From Roseiarcus sp963842835 (GTDB lineage: Bacteria; Pseudomonadota; Alphaproteobacteria; Rhizobiales; Beijerinckiaceae): a stretch of DNA of 64,000 bases. The stretch covers positions 62,001-126,000 of the forward strand of contig CAWJIB010000006.1 of NCBI GenBank assembly GCA_963842835.1, in the 5' to 3' direction. This document shows, in pieces, positions 16,727 through 24,763 of the stretch. Position 1 is the first letter of the stretch, and each line of letters starts with the position of its first letter. Position numbers and translations under genes: made by a program. The notes below the pieces were generated by a model that saw only the letters and a list, made by a program, of their open reading frames with translations, did no database searches and was not told where the DNA came from.

Positions 16727-18433
16727 ATGGACAATGCCAATACAGCGCCGGCTACCGGGCAATTCGTCGCCCCGCTGCCCGCGCCTATCGCCGCCCCGAT
16801 AAGCGGCCTCAGCGGCCCGCGGGCGGGCTTCACGGATGGAACCGATGGGACGCCGCGCCTCTCTTGGGCGCGCTACCGCATGGACGGCCTCGACCTCGGC
16901 GGCGCCGCCGGCTGGGGCTGGGGCTATGGCGGGTATGCGACCGGCTACAGCCAATATGCGAACGTCGCGCACCGCAACCGGCCGCTCGCCTCGACCATCT
17001 CGACCGAGTTCATCGTCGCGAATCCGACGATTCGCACCGTGCTCGATACGCTGACGACGCAAGCCCTCGGCACGGGGCTTACGCTTTCCAGCAAGCCGGA
17101 CGCCGCGGCGCTGGGGATCACGCCCGACGAAGCGCGCGCCCTATCGCACGCGATCGAAACGAAGTGGACTGCTTGGGCGGGCAATCCCCTGGAGGCCAAT
17201 TCCGCCGGGCGCCACACGCTGCATGAGATCGCGGCGGCGGGATTCATGTGCTGGCTGACGACGGGCGAACAGATTGTCGCCTTCGACTGGCGCCGCGCAC
17301 GCGACGCCAAGACGGCGACGAAGGTCTGTCTCTTGTCGCCGAACATGATCGACCCGCGCTCGCAAGAGGACGGCAACCTTCGCGTGTTTCAGGGCATCGC
17401 CTTTGACAAGCGCGGGCGCATGGTCGGCGCGTACCTTCGCCGGCCGACTCTCGGCTCGACCGTCACCGCGGCGCCGAGCATCCTTGTCCCGCTCCGCACG
17501 GGCTGGGGCCGCTCGAAATTGCTCTTTCATTTCGAGATGATTCAGCCGGGCCAAGTGCGCGGCCTGTCGCCGATCGTCGCGGCGCTCACGTCCGCGCACG
17601 AACGATCGATGCTTCAAGAGCTGACGGTCGCCGGCACGGCGTTGCAGAACACGTTCGCGTTGACAGTCGAATCGTCGCTTCCGCCGAAGGCCGCGTTTGA
17701 CGGACTCGCGGTCGACGATCGCGCGTCGGGGGCGTGGGAGGCCGGCCTGGAGCTTCGCGAGCAATGGTACAACGCCGCGAAAATCCAAATTGCGCCGGGC
17801 GTTGTGAACCATCTTGCGCCCGGCGACGCGCTGAAAATGAATCGGCCGCAAGCGTTGACCTCGCACTATGCGGACTTCGAAAAGTCGCTAACGCGCGAAG
17901 CGGCGCGATCGGCGGGCGCCATGGTCGAAGACGTTTCGGGCGACTTTTCGCAGACTTCGTTTTCGGCCTCGCGGCTCGCGGCCGAGCTGCCGCACCGGAT
18001 CAATCTGCGGCGCCGCAAAGCCATCGCCGAGCGCTTCTATCGCGAGACGTTCGCCTGTTGGCTGGAGGAAATGATCGAAACGGGCGAGATCGAAGTCCCG
18101 TCGCACGCCAAGCCGTTTCAGGAAGCCAAGGACGCCTATTGCGCCTGCACATGGAAGGGCGCGGGCAAGGTCACGGCGGACCCTTACAAGGACGCGCTCG
18201 CGACCGAAAAGGCCTTGGAACTCGGCCTGACGACTTACGAGGAAGCCCTTAGCGAGCGCGGCCTCGACCTCGAAACGGTCATCGCGCAGCGCAAGGCCGA
18301 AAAGGAAATGCTCGAAAAGGCCGGCCTCATTGGACAGCCGGTATTTCAAGGGAACGTGCAGACTCGCGTCATGGACAACGAAGACGAAGACGGCGCGCCC
18401 GCACAACGTAACGCGCCCAAGCGCAAGAACTGA
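16727..18433 (+). CDS. phage portal protein (lambda family)
   Basis: This 568-aa protein has the lambda GpB-type portal pattern: YSQYANVAHRNRPLASTISTEFIVANPTIRTVLDTL near residues 75-110, then LLSPNMIDPRSQEDGNLRVFQGIAFDKRGRMVGAYL (about 205-240). A C-terminal part includes SGDFSQTSFSASRLAAE, the stretch preceding the stem/crown helices. Portals form the dodecameric ring at one head vertex and dock the terminase. It follows terL and a small ORF and precedes a gpW-like gene, as in siphophage head modules. Confidence 0.88.
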   Translation: MDNANTAPATGQFVAPLPAPIAAPISGLSGPRAGFTDGTDGTPRLSWARYRMDGLDLGGAAGWGWGYGGYATGYSQYANVAHRNRPLASTISTEFIVANPTIRTVLDTLTTQALGTGLTLSSKPDAAALGITPDEARALSHAIETKWTAWAGNPLEANSAGRHTLHEIAAAGFMCWLTTGEQIVAFDWRRARDAKTATKVCLLSPNMIDPRSQEDGNLRVFQGIAFDKRGRMVGAYLRRPTLGSTVTAAPSILVPLRTGWGRSKLLFHFEMIQPGQVRGLSPIVAALTSAHERSMLQELTVAGTALQNTFALTVESSLPPKAAFDGLAVDDRASGAWEAGLELREQWYNAAKIQIAPGVVNHLAPGDALKMNRPQALTSHYADFEKSLTREAARSAGAMVEDVSGDFSQTSFSASRLAAELPHRINLRRRKAIAERFYRETFACWLEEMIETGEIEVPSHAKPFQEAKDAYCACTWKGAGKVTADPYKDALATEKALELGLTTYEEALSERGLDLETVIAQRKAEKEMLEKAGLIGQPVFQGNVQTRVMDNEDEDGAPAQRNAPKRKN

Positions 18434-18442
18434 GGGTCCACA

Positions 18443-18757
18443 ATGACCAATCCCAGCATACCGGCACCGCCGCCGAATCCGTTCGCGGCGTTCGGCTCGA
18501 ATCCTTGCGGAGCGCTGCCGGCGCTTCGCGCGGCCTATTACTCACTCTTAGCCGGCGCGAACGTTCATACCGTTCGCTTCGGCGACCAAATCGTGACGTT
18601 CAACAATTCCAACGTGAAGGAACTGAGCGCCGAGATTCAACGCCTGGAGGCGCAATGCGAAGGGCCTCGACGCCGCGCTCGCCGCGCCGGGCCGTACACC
18701 CGAGTCCCCGGCTATCTGGCGCCGCCGTTCGGCGTCGGTTTCCCCTACGGATGGTGA
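18443..18757 (+). CDS. gpW-like head-tail joining protein
   Basis: This 104-aa protein has a proline-rich N-terminus and then the gpW-type pattern: AYYSLLAGANVHTVRFGDQIVTFNNSNVKELSAEIQRLEAQ (about residues 31-71). That is a helix, a beta-hairpin and a second helix. gpW proteins complete the portal and allow tail attachment. GAGGGTCC gives a ribosome-binding site. The C-terminal glycine/proline tail is longer than in lambda gpW. Confidence 0.65.
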   Translation: MTNPSIPAPPPNPFAAFGSNPCGALPALRAAYYSLLAGANVHTVRFGDQIVTFNNSNVKELSAEIQRLEAQCEGPRRRARRAGPYTRVPGYLAPPFGVGFPYGW

Positions 18758-18761
18758 CACA

Positions 18762-19364
18762 ATGACGAAAATCGCTTTTCGCCTTCCGAACGCGGACGGC
18801 AAGGTTTTGACGATGAACGCGGACACGTTCGAAGCGGCGCGTTCGCCTATCACTTTCGCGAAGGCGAAGCGCGAAGGTTACGAGGTCCGCGACTGGCCTA
18901 CCGACTTTTTCGGCAAGCCTATTCCTTCCGACGCGCTCGCCCAGCACATGCCCGAGCCCGAGGCGCCCGCGGACCCGGCCAAACAGCTTCGACTCGAACG
19001 CTTCGCCGTGTTGCTCAACGCCGACAAGAACAGCGCCGCGACTCGTGACGACGTGATGGCGCTCGCCGCTTCCGACATCGAACTCGACACCGCAAAGGCC
19101 TTCATTCGCGGCCTGCCTTCCGCTCAAACCGAAACCGACAACGAAAAGGACTCTGACGTGACCGCCTATCGCAATGTCCCCAATGACGATCGAAGCAAGC
19201 AACGCGCGATCGAGATCAAGCTGCTCGGCCTGGAAACCCGAGCGAGCGCTGGCGACCCCAAGGCCGCCGAAACCTGGAAATCGATCCGTTACGCCAAGAG
19301 CGTCGCGAGCGCGACCGGCAAGCATCTGTTCGCCGTCATGGCCGACATGGGAATCCAACTCTAA
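18762..19364 (+). CDS. hypothetical protein, possibly scaffold-like
   Basis: This 200-aa protein lies where a capsid protease/scaffold and major capsid gene are expected. Residues ~75-130 (QLRLERFAVLLNADKNSAATRDDVM...) loosely resemble the C-terminal scaffold region of protease-scaffold proteins. No S49, S14 or U35 protease motif is present. The C-terminal ~50 residues are a separate alpha-helical block. It may be a remnant or a replacement of the head morphogenesis genes; the scaffold idea is an inference from weak similarity and position. Confidence 0.5.
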   Translation: MTKIAFRLPNADGKVLTMNADTFEAARSPITFAKAKREGYEVRDWPTDFFGKPIPSDALAQHMPEPEAPADPAKQLRLERFAVLLNADKNSAATRDDVMALAASDIELDTAKAFIRGLPSAQTETDNEKDSDVTAYRNVPNDDRSKQRAIEIKLLGLETRASAGDPKAAETWKSIRYAKSVASATGKHLFAVMADMGIQL

Positions 19365-19434
19365 CCGCACCGCAACGGCGCCGGGCGGCAATTCATCGGC
19401 CGCTCGGCCTCAATCAATCAATGGAGATCACACA

Positions 19435-19746
19435 ATGGAAACCGAATTTAAGCTGTCCAAGCCGCTCCGCACGCACAAGGGCGAAGTCTCGACTCTCACG
19501 TTGAAAGAGCCGACCGCGCGCTCTTTCGTTACGCGAGGCGAGCCGTTCAAGGTGAAAATCAACGCCGAGGGCAACGCGGAGTTTGACTTCAATTCGAAGG
19601 CAACAATGGGCTTTCTTTCCGACATGACCGGGATCGATGAACTCTTGCTCGAAAGCCTCTCGGCCCAAGACTTTTGGCGCGCGAGGCAGGAAATGGCCGC
19701 CATCATGTTCGGGAGCGTCGGCCGCGAAAACCCTACCGCAGCGTGA
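19435..19746 (+). CDS. phage tail assembly chaperone
   Basis: This 103-aa protein has the pattern of tail assembly chaperones of the P2 gpE/Mu gp41 type. An N-terminal beta segment (EFKLSKPLRTHKGEVSTLTLKEPTARSF) is followed by helices with FLSDMTGIDELLLESLSAQDFW. It should bind the tape measure protein during tail assembly. Its stop codon overlaps a GTG that opens a 43-codon frame in the -1 phase, a layout typical of this gene pair. Confidence 0.7.
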   Translation: METEFKLSKPLRTHKGEVSTLTLKEPTARSFVTRGEPFKVKINAEGNAEFDFNSKATMGFLSDMTGIDELLLESLSAQDFWRARQEMAAIMFGSVGRENPTAA

Positions 19747-19874
19747 GGCGCGTTGTGGGGATTTTGGCGGCGACATACCACATGCAGCCCTCTGAGATTT
19801 ACCGCATGAACCTCACGGAAATCGCCGGATGGTGCGACATTCTCGGCGAATTTCAGAAAGAAAATCGGCGATGA
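19743..19874 (+). CDS. small tail chaperone extension (gpE'-like)
   Basis: This 43-codon frame starts with GTG in a GTGA overlap and lies in the -1 phase relative to the chaperone gene. It contains YHMQPSEIYRMNLTEIAGW, typical of the short C-terminal partner of tail chaperones, which is often made by -1 frameshifting. No canonical slippery heptamer is seen near the end of the upstream gene, so coupled re-initiation is as likely. Its own stop overlaps the start of the homing endonuclease. Confidence 0.55.
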   Translation: MRRVVGILAATYHMQPSEIYRMNLTEIAGWCDILGEFQKENRR

Positions 19875-20620
19875 CAAACATCGGCAACGTAACGGCTGGC
19901 GCCTCTGACAACTCAGAGGCGGCGGGCAAGCGGCGGACTGCGGTTTACGCCGTCAGCCCGGCGCCTTGGGCTATGGGCCTGGGCCTCAAACACTACATCG
20001 GAAAGAGCGTCGAGCCCGACGCCCGATTAGCGAGACACGCTAGGCGCTCGTCTAATGCGGCCTTGCGTCAAGCGATCGACACGAACGGCGCGGGCGCATT
20101 CCGATTTCAGATTCTCGCGTGGCACGACTCAGAGTTTGACGCGTTGCGCGAGGAATCGTGGTGGACGGATTTTCTCGGCGTCGACAATCTCTATAACGAG
20201 ATTCCCGGCGGCGGCGGCAAAGGCAAGCAAGTTTCGGCCGAGACGCGGGGAAAGTTGAGCGCGGTAAATCTTGGCAGGAAACGGACCCTAGCGACCCGCG
20301 CGAAAATTAGCGCGGTGCAACAAGGCAAACGGAACTCTGCCGAAGCCGTCGCGAAGATGGCGGCGGCGAACAGAGGCGGAAAGCGTTCGCCAGAGACACG
20401 CGCAAGAATGAGCGCGGCACAACGCGCGTTGTTCGTCGCCGAGACCCTATTGGGGATTGAGCGCGGCGGAAAACCTTTGTCTGCCGAGACCCGTTTGAAA
20501 TTGTCGTCCGCGCACAAGGGGAAAACGCTTTCCGCCGAACACCGCGCGAAGTTGAGCGAATCTCACAAGCGCCCCCGCGCTCCCCTTCGCGCCAGCAAAC
20601 AGGCAGAGACCGCAGCATGA
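19871..20620 (+). CDS. GIY-YIG homing endonuclease with NUMOD3 repeats
   Basis: This 249-aa protein has an N-terminal GIY-YIG-type nuclease core: TAVYAV for GIY and KHYIGKS for YIG (about residues 22-45), an Arg in RLARHARR, and a Glu in LREESWW. About six NUMOD3-type DNA-binding repeats (pattern SAETRxKLSxxxxGKxxS) then run from residue ~118 to the end. Such enzymes are selfish elements that cut homologous alleles and copy themselves in. It is inserted as a free-standing gene, in ATGA overlap with the tail chaperone extension, and splits the normal chaperone-tape measure pair. Confidence 0.85.
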   Translation: MTNIGNVTAGASDNSEAAGKRRTAVYAVSPAPWAMGLGLKHYIGKSVEPDARLARHARRSSNAALRQAIDTNGAGAFRFQILAWHDSEFDALREESWWTDFLGVDNLYNEIPGGGGKGKQVSAETRGKLSAVNLGRKRTLATRAKISAVQQGKRNSAEAVAKMAAANRGGKRSPETRARMSAAQRALFVAETLLGIERGGKPLSAETRLKLSSAHKGKTLSAEHRAKLSESHKRPRAPLRASKQAETAA

Positions 20621-20650
20621 CGCACGACACATCAAAAGGAGGCCGCGCCA

Positions 20651-22845
20651 ATGGCCGGTAACGGGCCTACTGTAACAGCCGTCGTCCGCGCGATGGACGA
20701 CAACGCGACCGCAACGCTCCGCGCGATTGCCAAGGTCGCGGCCGAGACGGCGAAAAATCTCGAAAAATGGGCAAGGACTCCGGCCTCGCGGATTCGTTAC
20801 GCAACGCCGAGGAAGCTGCAAAGCGGAACGAGCGCTCGTTCTCGCGCATGTCGCTTGTTCTCAAAGAAGCGGCGGCGTCCGCGCGCCAGCTTGCCAAGGA
20901 CATGGCTGCGCTCGCTGGGCCGGCGGTTCTGCACGCGACATTCGTCGCCGCTAAAGGCGGCGCGGCCATTCAATCGCAAAACGTTCAAAACGCCATCGCC
21001 GGCATACAGCCGCAAGAGCGCGAACAGGCGGCGGCGCAGGCTGCGCAGCTTGCGGGGCAATTCCCTCTCGTCAACACTGCCGAGGTCATTCAACTGTATC
21101 GCGAGCTGCGATCGGTCCTGAAAGATACCGGCGAAGTGTCGCGGATGTTGCCGACGATCGTTCAAGCGAAGTCTATTTTGGACGCGAGCGACCCGTCGGG
21201 CAAGGCGAGCGAGGGTTTGCTCTTTTCAATGCGCAGCGCCGAGCTTTTCGGGCTCGCGTCCGACCCGGCGAAGTTCCGCGCCTACATCGATTCCTTCTTG
21301 AAGGCGACTCAGGTCGAAGGCCGCACGATCAATAGCGAGGGGCTTTTCGAGTTCGCCCAAATGGCGAAGTCGTCGGCCGCGACCCTATCGCCTCAATTCG
21401 TCAATGCGATTGCGCCGCTCTTGGTGCAAGAGATGGGCGGCGGGCGCGCCGGCACGTCGACCGATCAGTTTATCAAGCAAGTCGTTGGCGGATTCCAAGG
21501 CCAATTGCATGCGGCGGCCAAGGAGTTCGTGGCGATAGGGCTGGCGAGGCAAAGCGACTTCGAAACGACGCGGACGGGAGAGATCAAGGGTCTGCGCAGC
21601 GGCCATCACGTCGCCGGTTACGAACTCGCCGCGAGCGACCCTTCGAAATGGGTTTGGGATGTTCTGATTCCGGCTTTGAAGGCCAAGGGCTTCGACACAG
21701 AGGAAAAGCAGCTAAACGAGGTCCGGCGCCTGTTTCCGAACGGCAACGCCGCGAACATCGTTTCCAAGTTCATTCAACAGCAAGAACAATGGCAGGCGAA
21801 GGCCGAGCGCATTTCTCAGGCGTCCGGCCTCGACGCGGTCGACTTGCAAAGGCAAGACCCGATCGCGGCGATCAAGGCCGTTACGAGCGCCTTCGATAAC
21901 CTGCTTGCGACGCTCGCCTCGCCGGGAATGAAGAACGCCGCCGAGGCGCTTTCGAGCTTCGCCGACACGATGGCCCGCGCGAGCGCGAGCTTGGCGGCCT
22001 GGCAGAAAGCGAATCCCCGCGCGGCGGAAGCGCTCGGCGACGCGGCGCTCGGCGCGGGCGCGATCGGCGGCGGCATTGCGACTTACGCGACGCTGTCCAA
22101 GGTCTGGCAGGCGATGACCGGCAACGGCGCCGAGCTGAAAGCGTCCGCGCTTGCGCTCGACGGGGCCGCGGCGGCGCTGGAGCGCGCGGCGGCAAGCCTC
22201 GCGGCCGGGGGGAAGGTCGCCAACGTCGAGGCGCCCAAGGGCGGCTCTGGCGTCCCCGGCGGCCCGGAAAAGCCCGGCGGGGGGCTCGGCTGGGGACGCC
22301 TCCTTACCTCGGCGCTCAGCACCGTCGGCCTTGCCTATGAGGTCGCCAACGCGCCGGCAGTCGGCTCGAAAGAATGGGCGGCCAACGTCAACGCAACGAA
22401 TGGCTTTTGGGATGACCTCGCGGGCAAGCTCCTGCCCAAGGGCTGGGTAGGCTCATCTCCGAAGGCCTACGCGTTCGGCGAAGGGCCGCCCGAGCCCAAG
22501 GCTACCGACCTAAACCCGCTGGGGCTGTCGCGTTACGAGTTCGACGACATGCGCGGCGGCCTGGACCGCGAAGCGCAACGCGCCTTCGCGTTGTCGTCGC
22601 TGCCGGCGCCGGACCTCTCGAATCCCGGTCTGTCGCTCGCGGCGAAACTCGACGCGCTCACGCAGCCGCAGCGAGTCCAAGTCGACCCGGTCACGGGCAC
22701 CGTGAGCGGCGAAGCGCAGCTCCATATCACTGTCGACGCGTCGGGCATGCGCGAACTGGACCTTCCGCTCAATCTTCGCGGCGACCTCGGCCAGTCGCAC
22801 ACCGTCCCGTCGCCGGCAAACGGCCGCGCCGCCGGGCCTCTCTAA
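20651..22845 (+). CDS. tail tape measure protein, with an apparent -1 frameshift near the 5' end
   Basis: AAAAGGAGG precedes the ATG at 20651. That frame codes for a typical tape-measure opening (TVTAVVRAMDDNATATLRAIAKVAAETAKNL) but degenerates after about 40 codons. The main frame, in the -1 phase, takes over at 20767 and runs 692 codons to 22845. It contains helical coiled regions, a glycine/alanine hydrophobic segment (about residues 420-445) and a structured C-terminus. The switch falls in one of two A5 runs (20753-20757 or 20763-20767). The ATG at 20767 has no ribosome-binding site. A programmed shift, an indel mutation or a sequencing error could each explain it. The protein would set tail length. 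Confidence 0.72.
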
Positions 22846-22856
22846 GGAAAAACGCA

Positions 22857-23285
22857 ATGAGCTACTTCCGCCAGATCGCGCAAAGCGCGATGAATCCGGC
22901 GCTCGACTCGGTCATGGGCGAGCCCGTCACCGTCAAGCCGATGCGGACCCGCGCGAACTTCCCGGCCGAGCGCGACCCAACTCGCCCTGTCGTCGAGGCC
23001 GTCGCGATCTTCACCTGGAAATCCGACGCCGCTTTCGGCGCTGGCAAGAGCGGCCCGCACGACCGAATGCGGCAACAAGACACGCGCGAGCCGTTGTCCG
23101 TCGTGACGCGCAAGCCCTGGTTCTCTTTCGCGGCGCCGGCCGTGGCCGTCCTGAAACGAGGCGATCGAATCCAGCGCCACGCCGACGCGACCGAATGGGA
23201 GATCGCAGAGGTGCGGCCTGACGGGGCCGCTCGAATCGAGGTCCGTTGCGTTCAGCTTGGCCTCTCGAATCAGGGAGATCAATGA
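22857..23285 (+). CDS. hypothetical late phage protein (possible head-tail adaptor)
   Basis: This 142-aa protein starts 11 bases after the tape measure gene, with AAGGAA before the ATG. A beta-rich C-terminal half (KRGDRIQRHADATEWEIAEVRPDGAARIEVRCVQLG) recalls small head-tail connector/attachment proteins of the gpFII type, which have a similar pattern. No firm family can be assigned. It is followed after three bases by another small ORF. Confidence 0.55.
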   Translation: MSYFRQIAQSAMNPALDSVMGEPVTVKPMRTRANFPAERDPTRPVVEAVAIFTWKSDAAFGAGKSGPHDRMRQQDTREPLSVVTRKPWFSFAAPAVAVLKRGDRIQRHADATEWEIAEVRPDGAARIEVRCVQLGLSNQGDQ

Positions 23286-23288
23286 ACC

Positions 23289-23633
23289 ATGCCTGCCCAA
23301 AAGCCTCTCCACTTCACGGCGCCGCCGGCCGGCGCGCCCATGTCTGACGAGCCGGCGCTCGCGGTCACGCCAGCGATCTACGCGCTGGCGAAATGCACCG
23401 ATGCGCGCGCCGCGCTCGCCTACTTGATCGAGCAAGTTCCTGAGTCGGTATATCGCGCCTTGCATGCCCATATCGCCGGCCGCCCCGCGCTCTTGAGTCC
23501 CTCGATCCGCAACGTCGTCGTCGCGTTCCTGGAATCGCCCAAAGAGCTGCGCGAAGCCGAGGCCGCGTTCGCCCATGTATTCGACACGACGCCCGCCGGC
23601 CTTTCGAGCTTCGACGTGCGATTCTTCGCGTAA
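23289..23633 (+). CDS. hypothetical late phage-element protein
   Basis: This 114-aa protein has a proline/alanine-rich N-terminus and a helical body. AGGGAG lies upstream of the ATG; an internal ATG at about residue 18 is an alternative start. No domain recognised. It is the last gene before a 14-bp inverted repeat and a promoter-like sequence, so it probably ends the late operon. Confidence 0.55.
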   Translation: MPAQKPLHFTAPPAGAPMSDEPALAVTPAIYALAKCTDARAALAYLIEQVPESVYRALHAHIAGRPALLSPSIRNVVVAFLESPKELREAEAAFAHVFDTTPAGLSSFDVRFFA

Positions 23634-23639
23634 TTTGTC

Positions 23640-23672
23640 ATGAGTTGCGCATGACAAACATGCGCAACTCAT
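23640..23672. promoter_or_regulatory. perfect 14-bp inverted repeat, terminator or operator
   Basis: ATGAGTTGCGCATG (23640-23653) and CATGCGCAACTCAT (23659-23672) flank ACAAA. It begins seven bases after the preceding stop. There is no U-tract. Because a TTGACA box follows four bases later, it may act as an operator for the downstream promoter rather than as a terminator. Confidence 0.55.
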
Positions 23673-23676
23673 TGTA

Positions 23677-23705
23677 TTGACAGAGAGATTGCGACTCGGA
23701 ATTAT
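23677..23705 (+). promoter_or_regulatory. predicted sigma-70 promoter
   Basis: TTGACA (23677-23682), a 17-base spacer, then AATTAT (23700-23705), a four-of-six -10 match. The next start codon is at 23736. Together with the adjacent inverted repeat this suggests that the following two genes form a separately controlled unit. Confidence 0.5.
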
Positions 23706-23735
23706 CGTCGCGCTTGAACGCTGGGGAGCGCGAAA

Positions 23736-24224
23736 ATGGGATTTGTTTTGACGGTCGAAAGACTGGAATCGCTTTACGCCGAATCGGACGCGGCGGCGGA
23801 TCGTGGCGACGGGGAACTCGCGGAGTCGAGATATCAGGAAGCGGTCGCGCTCGTGGATAGGGCGACGGCCGCGAGGGCCGAGGGCCGCGAGGCGATCGTC
23901 GAGAGGCTGGAGCTGGCGGCGCATCTTGCCGCTGCGGATGACTTCGCCGGGCTCGCGGGCGAGTGCGCAGCCAAGGCGCGAGCCGGCGACTTCGGAGTCG
24001 CGCTGCTTGTCGAGTTGCGCCGGGCGATTGCGACGGCGCGGCCGGTTATGACGCCCTGGGGATTGTCGGACGAAGATGGCTTGCCGCGCCGGATCATGGA
24101 GAACGGCCTCCGCGCGATGACGAAGCTGCGCATCGTCGATGGAAACCCGCCGTCGGACGATCTTCATGGTATGCTTTTCGGCGAGCGTGCGAGAAGTGGC
24201 GAATGTATCGTGTCGAAATTATAG
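23736..24224 (+). CDS. hypothetical protein in accessory segment
   Basis: This 162-aa acidic, helix-rich protein (VERLESLYAESDAAADRGDGELAESRYQEAVALVDRA) recalls a tetratricopeptide-like pair of helices at the N-terminus, but no repeat is certain. GGGGAGCG precedes the ATG. It has its own predicted promoter and overlaps the next gene by 22 bases. Function unknown. Confidence 0.6.
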   Translation: MGFVLTVERLESLYAESDAAADRGDGELAESRYQEAVALVDRATAARAEGREAIVERLELAAHLAAADDFAGLAGECAAKARAGDFGVALLVELRRAIATARPVMTPWGLSDEDGLPRRIMENGLRAMTKLRIVDGNPPSDDLHGMLFGERARSGECIVSKL

Positions 24225-24460
24225 GAGTGCTCGCGGGGTCGGAGTGGGATTTGCAGCCTTGGGCTCTCCCAACAGAAGATGCCATGCTGGATCACGTTTT
24301 TGGCATTTGCCGGTCCATTTTGGCGTGGCGCGACTCGGGCGAACCCACGCCGCCCGATCTTGTAATACTGGTGACGGGGCCAAACGATTTCCTCGTTAAA
24401 TGGCCGCTAAGTGCGGCAGTCGCTATCGGCTGTATGAGCCAGCTGCCAGGAAACATCTAG
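24203..24460 (+). CDS. hypothetical small protein
   Basis: This 85-aa protein overlaps the previous gene by 22 bases, implying coupled translation. It is aromatic-rich with a beta-alpha pattern (MYRVEIIGVLAGSEWDLQPW). No family recognised. A strong terminator lies about 85 bases after its stop, so the pair 23736-24460 looks like a self-contained transcription unit within the element. Confidence 0.5.
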   Translation: MYRVEIIGVLAGSEWDLQPWALPTEDAMLDHVFGICRSILAWRDSGEPTPPDLVILVTGPNDFLVKWPLSAAVAIGCMSQLPGNI

Positions 24461-24545
24461 AACCGCCGCGGTGCCAAAAGGTGAGAATTGCCCCTGCGAC
24501 AGAATTTGGTCGCCAAGCTCACGCTCGATATTCTGAGCGCCCCCC

Positions 24546-24581
24546 GCCCGTCAGCTTCACCGCTGGCGGGCTTTTTTTTTT
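24546..24581 (+). terminator. Rho-independent terminator
   Basis: GCCCGTCAGC (24546-24555) pairs with GCTGGCGGGC (24562-24571) around a TTCACC loop, with one G-U pair. A run of ten Ts follows (24572-24581). It ends the 23736-24460 unit. Confidence 0.9.
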
Positions 24582-24763
24582 CGTCTGGCGATCGACAGCG
24601 CGCACCGCCAGAGCCCTCGACTAAGCGCCCCTCGCGTCCCCCGCCCGCCAAACCCGCCCCCCGGCGCGCATATCGCCTGGGAGTCCCCGGCTCGAAATAG
24701 GCGGACCTTAGAGTCGTGAGTTCGATCGGGGCGCGAAGTTCGCGGCGGGGATTTGCGTAGGGG

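Noticed and set aside
22842..24167. 441-codon minus-strand frame across the late phage genes
   Set aside because: Arg-rich shadow of three plus-strand genes and a promoter region.
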